Source: Opisthorchis felineus (lineage: Eukaryota; Platyhelminthes; Trematoda; Opisthorchiida; Opisthorchiidae). Taken from it: a DNA stretch of 64,000 bases. The first letter of the stretch is position 1; each line of letters starts with the position of its first letter. The position numbers and the translations under genes were made by a program. The DNA lies in the NCBI GenBank assembly GCA_004794785.1, contig SJOL01004855.1:22698-86697 (forward strand), read 5' to 3'. Under the pieces are notes generated by a model. It had not been told where the DNA came from and did not search any database. It saw only the letters and a list, made by a program, of their open reading frames with translations. Below, piece after piece: positions 13,301 through 25,300 of the stretch.

Positions 13301-16300
13301 TTTTGTATCTTCTATGGTATCCGCAAGAGAGAAACTGTTGAGGTTTGTTGAATATGTGTATTATTATCCTTGCAATAGTACCGTGATTCCAGAAATCGGG
13401 TTTCTTGGTCCGTTTTTGTGGATTGGCACGCGTCACTCAAGTTCAGAAGGCAGATAACCGTAACACCCTGTGCACATGATTACCCAAAATATGACAACTG
13501 TGGGACCAAAAAGAGTGACGTTTAGACAGACTCCACTTGTTAGCGAATGGGAAATTCTGAACAAGGACTTTCATGTTGCTGTACGGATAGTAGCTCAAAT
13601 TGAGCTACTTTCTTAACAAAAGATAAAACAACTACTTTTACCAACAAAAATATCATTTTCAAGGCCAGCGTTCACTGCTTCGTTTCGTTCCACAGGTGGT
13701 TTCGGCGCTCACACCAGTCTGAAACATGTAAAGTTTTTTCTCCCGCTCCCTCGCAAATTTATTTCTAAAGGTGGACCGTGAAATTTATCGGTAGTTAAAT
13801 GCCTTTTAAAGAACTTTAAAGGGCCAGGGCGACTGATCCTACTCCATGAAATTTTACGTCTTACGGATAGCGATTATCCTCGTTACTAAAATTAGCTACA
13901 CTGGACACAAAAGGTACTACAACTCTGCATTTAATTGTTTCGGTAGTCCGAACCAACCTACGACCGTGATCGGCTCGTGCTCGTAAAATTGAACTGGACT
14001 AGCGAAATACATTCATTTTGACGGGAGACTAACCTGGAACCCAGCCGAATCTCACGTTTATGATGTTTTCAAGCAACTGCATTTGCTGCACCCGGCAGCC
14101 TCATGTTTCAGTTGGTACGACATTCGAGATATCACGATACATGTATAGACTTAATACACTACTCGCAAGGTTGCTAAAGACTCTTCGACAACCCACGACC
14201 ATTTTCGCCCTTCTTGGGGCTCATCAGATAGGCGCAGTCCCCGAGTTTCTGTCAACCTGGACAAGAATCAGAACTGCTAGTGAGCATCTCGTGTTTCCGT
14301 TTTTTTTCTATTGGTTTGCATCGAGGCTTGACTTAGTACTGAGATTCAATATACATGAATGCGTCATTCCGAAGTGGATCCCACACAGCAGTCGTACCAA
14401 TAAAATAGTTCTGTTGAGTCTTACAGAGTCCATCAGTTCCATACAAATATACGCGAGCTCAAGTGACCCAACAACCTTTTCACATTGGCAATGTTTTGGA
14501 ATATAGGTAGCTCGGGTGCGCTGCTTGGTTGTTGGTCTGTTCGCCGAGCTTGGCAGTTGGATTGCAAACGTTTCATCACCAATCGAGGTGACATCATCAG
14601 TGCGGGGTTGAGTGGGTGAATTCCTCCTCTTCTGCCTGTGCTTATATGGCTTCTAAACAGCATCTGGCAGCTCTGAAGGCGGTCTTCGCGTAGTTTGATT
14701 GGTTCCCTGTGAATCTGGGTTGGTCTTCATCTCTTGTGTTTGGTTGGTTCGTTGGGCGCATTCAATTCGACAGTTCTGTCCTATGTGGCTCAGAGTCCCG
14801 TGACTGTGTAGTTCTTTTGCTCGTAACGGTTGATAGACTGGGTCNATCAAACTACGCGAAGACCACCTTCAGAGCTGCCAGATGCTGTTTAGAAGCCATA
14901 TAAGCACAGGCAGAAGAGGAGGAATTCACCCACTCAACCCCGCACTGATGATGTCACCTCGATTGGTGATGAAACGTTTGCAATCCAACTGCCAAGCTCG
15001 GCGAACAGACCAACAACCAATCCTTTTCACATCTCTGTCTATTGTCATCCCCGCTCCTGGTGAGCTGTCGCATCTGGGCGTATGGGTTTGGGCGGTATGC
15101 GGTGGGCGCGTTGGCCGCGGATTAATTAGCGCAGCCGGCTGACTTTCATTGTGTATTGTCTCGACTTCAACTCACACAGACTGAAACTCACAGGCGCACT
15201 GAATATTCATCAAGTTGCGTTGGATTGTTGATCCATCCGTTGTATCGATTTTTTCAACGCCTTTTCGTCGACAATATTTGCTCACTATACGTGCCAGCGG
15301 ATCACTCTTATCTTCACAACCAGACTAGTTGCTTTTTTCAGACCAAAAGAAAATACCAAGGCATTGTGTTTCATGTACCAATTATATAGGGTGGTAATAA
15401 ATGATGTTTGAATATTCATTTTTTCGTTGCTTTTCAGGGTCAACAGTACATTATTATGGTAAGGTTTATAAATGGTGTATCTTAGTTACCAAGTGGTGGT
15501 TAAAAGATTACTCGGTGATTTCTCTCACATGGGTAACGTAGCTTCCACTCAAAGTTGTTTGAGCCAACCACCACACCCTTACCTGATGAATCTTGAAGGG
15601 TCTTAAAGCTGGAGGGCTGCTTGTTAGGCTTGATGTTTTGTCCCATCAGCGTCACCATTCGTATGATCCGAAGTTTGTGAAAAACGAAACCTCTGGCCTG
15701 TTGACAATGTATTTGGCATCGCACCAAAATATAACCTAATTAAACTGAGTGTGAACACACTAAGTAAAAGTCGGCTCTCGGACTGAGTTGCTCTTGATGA
15801 CTATCGAACAAAAAGCGAGCGCAACCAAAAGATATATATTTCGTGTTGGCAATCTGAGGAGATTTTGGAACTTTCGATGAAGGTGCTGTCCTGTAGGTGA
15901 AACCCATCTATGTGAAATGCTGGCTTCGCCTGCAGGACCGGTCCCACCTACAAGCTAAGAGTTAACCAGAAGGAAGGATGATTCGCACGGGATGTAGTGT
16001 TCCATTGACGATCCTTTTGGCTTGCCTTACGGTTGTAGATCGATTACTGGAACTAGTCAACAGCTAGCCGGTTTGTCTGCCAGACCTCCGGGGATTGTGG
16101 TGTCATCATGGATTTCCGCCAGAGTTAGATTTGTTTGTGAATTCGGTGTGGCTGTCGCTGGTTTCATCACTATGTGGGTGGCGCGTATACAGAGGTGTGC
16201 ATTGGGATGGATTCTATATGGGAAAAACAAAACAGCAAGATACGGACTTCGCATCTCTGAAACACGGTACTGAGGTAGATTCGCCAACTACGGCCCTAGC

Positions 16301-19300
16301 AGATAGAAGCTAAAAAGCACGCTACCCAACTGCCTGGTGTCAGTGCAGATCAGATATGCTGTCTAGTAAATGATGGGCGAAATATTACAGCTGAGTAAAA
16401 AGGTGACTCAGGCTTAAGCAAAAAGATCAAACAGCGTTTTCAATCTTTCTTCGTCGAAAGGTATCAGAAGGTTGTTGGGAACAACCAGAAAAGTAACGTG
16501 AATTTGGGCCAGGTTGTTCCAACATAAAGAAGCAACAGTTCACTTCTCACATCCCTTTCTGGGACAAGACATTTTGGTCACCACTGAAAGTGGAAAGAAA
16601 CAAGAAGTCCATAACATAGTTTGTTGTTTATATCCAACAAACCAGAACTGTTTTAAGTCAATAAAATTGGTTGGCTTCCAGTAAGCACCAACCGTACCAT
16701 CGATAAGCAGATTAGTTTTGCGTTGCTTTCTACTTGGAGCAATGTGACTTCATTGACTACGAAACGTTTAAGTAAGAATTGTTGAACGAACATCCCTAGC
16801 ATGCAGTGTTCAACCCAGCGCGAACATTCAGACAATTGCGTTTCACAACCTTGAATCAGTCATCAATACTCCAACTGTGTGAACTCATAGTGAGTATTTG
16901 GGTATGTTCTAACACCTCGTATCAACATCCCTCATACAGGCAGTGAAAACTCGCGCGGGCTACCACAAGCACTTGAGATAGCCGTTGGTCGTACCACGGT
17001 TCAGTCCTATCGTGCACACACTTTGAACAGCTCACTTGATCGATGCTAATTGCTGCGTTGATCCGCCCAAATAGTTCAGCATGGCCTATCTGGTGTTACC
17101 AGAGCTGTTGGACAGATTGCGTCCGCAACAGCTGAAGTAGTTGCAACTCGATTACTACAACCGACGCTTCATCACCAAAAGCACCACATGAAACCGTTGT
17201 GCCTGCAAACAAAGTGACCCTAACAATGATCAATCAGTGGCTCACAAGTTTGCAGCACGGTTTCACTAACTGAGTTCGTCGAACGATAATCTGGCAACCT
17301 TTCCCTTCCCTTAAACCATTATTTACTTGTGGCCGACAGTAAGACGCGCGTCCATCTTTGTATGTGTCCGTGTCTCTCCCCAAAGTGTCAATTCACTGAG
17401 ACATCCGGAGTCTTGTCCACGCAAATTGTCTTTGTTTGGCCGTGTCCGTTATGTACCATTGATTTGTCTTGCATCCTGTTTATGGGCCACGCTTGTCGAT
17501 CTGTCATAAATGTCATACCTCCAGTCTCGCAGCCGGTTGCGTCATCCTGTTCTCCGAACCTGCCAGATAGCTAAGCAGGCGATCTCCAGTTAAGACCTCG
17601 CTTATCAATGTCCTGGTCTGATGAGAATATATCGACATCATATGGCTGCGATCCGTTTACTCGAAATAAGCATGAACCAACCTACCTAATATGGATCTGC
17701 TGAGATTAGAAATGGCGTGGGTTGAGGACTTTTGACTGGTATATTGAACGTCAACGATCTAGGCTCCAACCGTCTGTACCATGGACTCGCCCGATTACTC
17801 TGGATCAATTTTTATGCTGTTTCGTCCATGCAGCTCATTTCTACACGGCAAAACAGTTCCTGGATAAACATAATTTCTACAGAAGAAGATTGCTTCATGG
17901 GACAGAACCTGATGGCTTCAGGGCCAAGGAGATGCCTGATCTGGTAAGATCCTTTTTTCAATGCAGTTACACCAGCCATTTGAGCTTTCGCTCACTAGGT
18001 ATATGATAAAAATAGCAGCCTTTTGCTGGGAATTCCCACTCTAAAAGGCTATAACATGTAGTAGGTACATCGTGTGGGATTCCCTATCCCATGGTCTTTA
18101 TTTTTCTTGGATGTCTTACACAGGTTTCTCAACATGAAGATTCTGTTCAGCCTAAAGACGATTATAAAACAAAATTATGAGCATCAGGTCTTTCTGGAGT
18201 AATCGAGTAAAAATACACACCACCCCCTACTGGAGCACTAATTTGATTGCTCCAGGTTGTTTACACATCCGATCACTAGAAGCGAACCGAAATTAATTTC
18301 ACCGAAACTATGAGGTTTTCGAAGTGGAGAATTTTACAAGGAGTTATTCCAGTCAGGCTGCATATTTCAGTGGGATGTTGCTCACAGCTGTTTGTTTGAT
18401 TCAGCAAATTTCCAAGGTGACAAAACACCACCGATTCGTATACAACTAATAGTTTACCAATAAATCACACCATCGAAACGTTGAAAATTTTAACGTTCCT
18501 AGGTACTCTGAAGATTGGTACTAACTTTCTCATAATTTCTAATTCAAATCCTATCAAGGTGGATACGTAAATAAGTTATCGATCCGTTCTAATCGTTCCA
18601 TGTAACAAATTAGATGAATTGGTTCATAGAAGTTCGGCAGGACACTGTTCTTTGCAACGCTCACTTGCGCCGAGTGTAATATTTGAAGAGGGCTTGATGC
18701 GTTGTGCAAAAGGACGCTACTGTGCACGGTTTCCGCCACCGGGCTTGTGCTAATATTCAGGACACAATAGGCCATGCTCTACTGAAGGATCTTCCTCACT
18801 AGAATGCATAATCTAATCCAATGACCGGCAACGGCTATTCATCATCATAACCGTATGCGTTTTTGATTAACTTGGTTGAATATCATAACTGCCGGATCCA
18901 TGCCTACGCGCGCAGCTGATTATGAGGCATTTACTATGCATGACAGCCCAATCTTGATACAACTGTCTTATGGCCTCTTCTGAATGGCTTCAATAAAACA
19001 CGCTGCGCCCTCGATTGACCCAAGAATATCCTTGTTGCTTACTAGTCTCGATTTGTCACCATTCCTTGGCCAATCCTGATTACCTCAACAATTGATTCAC
19101 TTAAGACGTTCATGTACGGAGTTTTCTACAAACCCAAGTACGATGTCGCGATGACGGTACTTCGACTGCCATATCCAGTCTGATGGCCTTCCCCTAGTTC
19201 ACCATCTCTACTATTTCCCGGCTAGGCGTGTTTCAAGCTCCTACAAAACCATCTCAGTCTGTTGAATTTGTTCCAAAACTCCAAAGTACTGGCCACTCTA

Positions 19301-22300
19301 TTGAACCGTCTCTTCGTTCTGCCTACAAACCCACTAATTCTTCCCACGCCACTACCAAGGACTTATCATACCGGTGAAGGCAGAACTTTGCCGGGCGCCC
19401 AGTGCAGCGTGTGCCATCTGTCACTTACAAAACCCACCAAACTTGCTAGCTACGACGAATTCCTTGGCCATGGTTTTGTCTATCGAGACGTTTGCTGCAT
19501 CAATAGAAAACGTTTTCGTACGTAACTCACTAATGGCTATTTCATTTTGAGCTTGTGCGGATAAAGTCGACGTAAATATTGATCACGCATTCTTTGAAAA
19601 CATTTTCGAATCCGATAAAGAAAACAGGTGAAGAAGCCAACCTCTCCACAAAACCGTCCACCGTCCGCTTAAGCAAATTTTAGCAAACCCGCGACCATCT
19701 GGGGATAGTTTCTAGTAAATATTGTCAAAGCCTAAAACCATACGTAAAATTTTCATTTGCTCAAACTATGGTTTCAGAGAAAGTTTGGGTGTGCGTCTAA
19801 GAATCGGTTTTTGGCTAGTTCAGGAGCTAATAACTCTGAATTACGAAGGCCACTGACAGGCATGCGCTCAACCTTCAAAAAGCTGTGCAACTGGGAAACA
19901 TGTGGCGGTCACATTTGCTTGGGTTGACGTTGACGTTTGCTAATCACGCCATTCACTCTGTGCGTTGAGCCAAAAACAAACAAGAAACTGGTGGGATTAC
20001 TCAAACTAATAAAAATTCACAACATCTCATTCCACCACGATTATCCATACGTTAACTATTTTTTAAACAAGAAATCACGTGGAGATGACAGAAAAGTGAG
20101 ATGGAAGGCGATTATGGGAAGAGTCTAGAAACGGCAGTGAATATAAGTGGACAACTACATGGTTGGTAATTACAGGAGATCCAATTGTATCTCCCAGTTG
20201 TAGCTTGCATGCATGATGTTACTCTATTTCACAAAATCCGCCTCGTTTGAAACCATATTCAGGATTCCGAAGGTGCAATGTCTACATGAAAATACCTACT
20301 GAGTAGATTAGCACTTCTGGTAACTCACTAACCGTCTCCCACATATTGGTGCTCAGCAGGGGAGCCCCATCTCGATTTTTCGATAAAAGCTCGCCCAGCG
20401 ATGCCGAACTAAGTTGCCGGATCATTTAATTTGATACTGAAGAATGTAGTGACGCTGATGGATGGTGAACATCTTGGGTCACCCATACGGGGATAGCCTC
20501 ACCGCAGTAAGGCCGCTATTCAGGTGACAAAGAGCGCCCTTTGGGGCACTCACGGCATGTCCAAGGAAGATTCCACAATCTTCCTTCCTTCCACAATCTT
20601 CGTTCATGAAAGTGATAGTTCCAACTCATTTCTTTTATCCGGAAAGCATCTTTGCACAAGACGTAGCATTCGCGCGATATTTCTGAAACCTGACAAAAGT
20701 ATCCTCAAAATGGTAAGGCCAACGGGACCACCCACTGGAACCCTTTCTGCTGACCAAAAACCTAAACAGAAATCAGGTGCTGCGTTGCTTTAGAAACCCG
20801 GTCATCAACCCGTATAGCCTAGATCTCTAGTTACATGAAATTTCATGTGTTATCATATGAAATATTTGTTTGGATATAGGTTTCGTTGGAAAAGCGCAAA
20901 CTTTCCGAATAAAAGTTTTATTCCAGGTATCCGTGAAGGAATATGCTTGGGAACGGACAGTCTAGTATGGCATGGTTTAATTGCACCTGAGGGACTGGAC
21001 CACACTCGATCGGTTATGCCCTTACTTCTGTGGTTATGAATGAACATTCGCAGAACGTCTCTTCAGGGGTCAACTACAGTTGGTTACGGACCACTTTTTC
21101 ATTTTTGCAAACGGTGTTAAATCGGATTTTCTCTTAATATTTATTTCCGCGACAGCGATTGGTTTGTTTTTTACCAGTAAACAAAGAGGGTGAAAATGTC
21201 AACCGGAGGAGGATTCGGATGACCTAAGGGACAAAAATTGATCTGGTTGATAGATTGTGACCCGATTTACCTGCTTTTTAAAGATGCGCTATAGCACTAC
21301 AAAAAACACTTCCTGTGTGATGTGCGAATTTAGCCGAGCAGTGTTTCTTTCGACGAGAAACACGTTGCAATACCGGAAAGAAAGAAGAATTGTATGTGAA
21401 TTCCCCCTCGATTGAAGAAATGCCGGTTTTTTCGAGAGGATGTTTTGCCTCCTGTGTTCGTTTAGTGGGCATCAGAGCACCTTTACCGTTTGCTGTTCTT
21501 ACTGGACTACTTCAAATATCGGACGATCACGTACGCACCAACCCTGTATGTTACAATACTCAAGGGTCCGGATAATTCTGACTGATGATTCCATTTGGAA
21601 CATTCACAAATTTTAATCATGCTTGCCCGTGATACGCCAAGCATACTTTCACCTTATAAGACCACCTTTAGCGGAATCTTCGAAGTTCCCGTTCATATTT
21701 ATCTACCTCCCATTATACGGTTTCGATTGGCTACCTGGTTGAGAACTCAAGTACCCGACAACATTGCATGCTTCGGCAGAATTGCTCTTTATTGCTTTTT
21801 TTCAGGTGTGGGATCAAAAGCTCTACGAGGACGCCAAAAGACATGCCCAAATATGCATATTTGAACACAACCCTGAGGATGAAGTTTATGGAGAAAACTT
21901 GGCTTTAAGTTATGGAAAAATTGCTGAGTGAGTGAAACCTGGAATTCACAGTTACCGAAGTATTCTTTCTTAAAAATAAATCTACAGGGAAATGTAAGAA
22001 AAATATTTACAGAAAAATCCAGGTGGCATGCGTGAATTAACAGCGAGCTGTGATATCAATCTGGGGATACTGTGAGACTTAGATAGATTTAACAATCTCT
22101 AGTATTACGCTGAAACCCAAGCACAAAACCACTGGACCGGACTTTCACTGGAGCCCTTTGGCAACACATTTTTTGGCGTGGCGGGATTGGAGCTTCAGAA
22201 CTGGAACATGCAAGAGGGGCACGTTTTCTCTAGTCTGGCAGCACACATTGGGCGTACAGTACTCAACACTGTAGACAGCTACTGTGGGGGATATGACTTA

Positions 22301-25300
22301 TTCAAAAACTTGATTCTGGTTACATTTACCGATCAACTCGCCTGTCTGGTCTTCTTCTAGTGTCTTTATGAATTCTTCAAACTTGCATAACGTTTTGTTT
22401 AATTCCTATGATTAGTTGCGTTGGTAGTAGAATGGCTATCCGTGCCAAATTGGAAGAGGCCCTTCTCCTCAGTCATCAAGGGGGGATAGTCACTTCAATC
22501 GCTTTGCCCTAACACTCTTTAATGATGACAAGAGTACATTTGACATGCGCTGATGGGCCACTGATAACTCGCACTTCTTTCATGTCGAGAGAGAGAGAGG
22601 AGTTCGATTCTCACCAGTCACAAATGTGCACACTGCCAATAGGTCTAAACAACAGCAGTCTGGCTGGAATAGGCAGAATATCCGCGCACCTGTACAAAAC
22701 GACGACTGTTACCACTGAAATCATATGGAAACACCTAGAGTAATTACAATGACGGAGGCGCACTGATGAGAAAATTGCAAGGGTGAAGCAAACAGGGTCA
22801 GGCTTCAGAAAAATAAGACGACGATACAAATGGTATAAGGAATAGAGCGTTATGACAAAACCGCAGAACAAAGCCAGCTACAAGAATACTGCTTCAGAAT
22901 GGCGGTCAAGCAGACCAGTAGGTGATCAGTGCTCGAGAAGCAAAGAGGGACCATGTCCGAAGATGTAAAATGGGACCAAACCGCCAAATGGTGCAATCCT
23001 GAAAGTACGCGAGGGATGACTGAGACAGGCAGCTTTCCACGAGACTAGACACAATAAGAATTGGCCTACAGAAACTGTAGATACACAAAGAAAATTTCGC
23101 CACGATTTCCTACCCGAGACGTCGGTTCATTAAGGGGAAAACGGGTAATTATGGATTGTCCGGTGGTTCCAAGCTCAGAACGTATGTAAAAGATCGTGTG
23201 TGACAGCTAGGATGCGGGTGCAAAAAAATGTTTTTCCAAATTCCTGGCTTCTTGCGAAAATAAGTGGGATAATGACACTACTGATCGGACGCTCAGAGCC
23301 GAACGGCGTATTCCTCAACTACTAGCCAGGAGGTCGCAGGTTCCAATCCCACTGGAGGTTCGTCACATGCACCCTGCAGCGAGTTCTCAGTAAGGATAAG
23401 CCAGCTGTACAGTAACTCCTGGTTTTTAGGCATGGGACGACTTCACTAACCGAAAGAAGCTTCGATTGAACATCTCAAATCCTTTCATATTATCAGGAAA
23501 ATGTGAATAGCTTAGAAGGAATAATAATCCCCACGACGAGTGAAGCTTTCATCTGAGAAGTCATCACTCGAGAAGCCAGTGTTTACCTGGACACATGATG
23601 GGTCTTCCGTGACTGAAGGATGAATGAAGCTATGTCTTGTCTGCCTCCGAGTTAATTACACTGATCAGCGATCGGTCGTTCGTGGCCGTAATGGTTAAGT
23701 TTTGAAAATACTAGGTGAGAGGTAACGGGCTCGAAAATTCCTGGAGTTCTGTGAGGTACACATACTTTCAATGAAACAGCTGTACAGTGCTTCTCGACTT
23801 TTGCTCATAGACTGGGTTCTTCACATGCGAGACGACATCCCCAAGCGCCTGATTCAAGCGTGCCTTCGTTCGCTTTGCCTCATCTGTTGCAGGTGGTGTA
23901 CCAACAGGATGTTCAACTTCCAGGACTAGGTGTGAGCTAGATTGGCCCAACTTCGGTTTAGCAACCGAGCACACCGCCCAGTGTCACACGCACATTCTTG
24001 AAATTGGGAAAGATTTCACACAAATTTGTATCTAATGTGGATGAAGAATGAAACTTGGCAAATTTGTTTAGATTTACAAACAATGACCACGTTTTGCATA
24101 ACATCCGGATTGGGTTACACAGTAGCATTTTCGCCTGTCCTCACTGGGAGATAGATTTCTCTTTTTTCGTTATCGCAACCTCAAAATCGCCAGAAATATA
24201 AAATAATTATTCTTGTAAAGATATCTGCATTTTTTCTGGGTCGAATGCTAGGCGAACACCTGCTGGTCCCGTTGCTGGTTTTGACGCAATCCTAATCCCA
24301 ATGTAGGCTGATATTCGTCAGTCCGTCCACGTGTTCACTCGGACTGCCATCAATTTAGCGGCCGCTGAAGGGACCGGATTAAAACGATGATTTTAAAGAG
24401 AACTAATGTTGCTTAGAGTAGTATGGCCCGGGGTTTGTCAATAGTCTTAAGCGTACTTTAATGTAAAATAAACGTTGTTCGTTCTTGGCATACTGTATGC
24501 CAGACTGTCTCCTGTAACTAAAAATTTATAATCCTGTGTAATCGGGACTGGACAGGAGTGAGTGAAATGGAGAAATTAAAATGCACGATTTCTGTAAGGA
24601 GGCAGAAAACGGAAAGGTCGGTCCCTACATCTGAAGGCGCGTAGCATATCGTGCACACGGATGAACGAACACAGACGAGACCGGAACTAACCGAGGAATT
24701 GTTAAATTCTGCCGCGTGGTCCACTCACAGGGCAGAACACAAAAAAGCAGCTGTAGAATCCAAACGCATTAGGGCGTTTCAGAGATAACGCGCGTCTTCT
24801 GTTGCTTGTGTTCGTGCAGCCCAGTGGAATCGTGGTACGAAGGTCGAAAGACGAGTGGACACTACGATCAAGTGAGTACCGTGGTGTGACAAAGTTTTCC
24901 TTCAAAACAAACTCACCAGTCTTTTCTCACGTTGTTTAAATCCATGGAATCATGTAAACATCAAAATATAACTTGATAGTTTTTTATCACTTCCAATCTC
25001 ACTAGTGTTTTTCAAAATCCGACCAATTTCGTGAGACTATGCGAACTGATTTACCTGTCACCTGTTGGCCATTCGCACTGGTTGTAAATCTCCTATACGT
25101 TCTAACGATATTTTGAGGTTTCGCATGCTATTTCATCAGGCGCTTGAAATCCGTTTGTGACTAATGACAGTTTTTATTCCACTAGGTGACAGCATTAATT
25201 TCTCGGGAGGCATTTTACAGACGTTAGAAAATCCTAAGTTATGGAGAACAAATTTTTTACTCGGTTTATCACGTCCTTACTTACTGTATTTCATTAATAT

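Noticed and set aside
13696..13727. AG...GTAAAG pair resembling a micro-exon
   Set aside because: It is 32 nt long and the donor is weak; it breaks the phase pattern of the other exons.
14525..15020. Inverted arms as a pure assembly artefact
   Set aside because: Not fully excluded, but diverged relatives with the same inverted order elsewhere in the window make a real fold-back element more likely.
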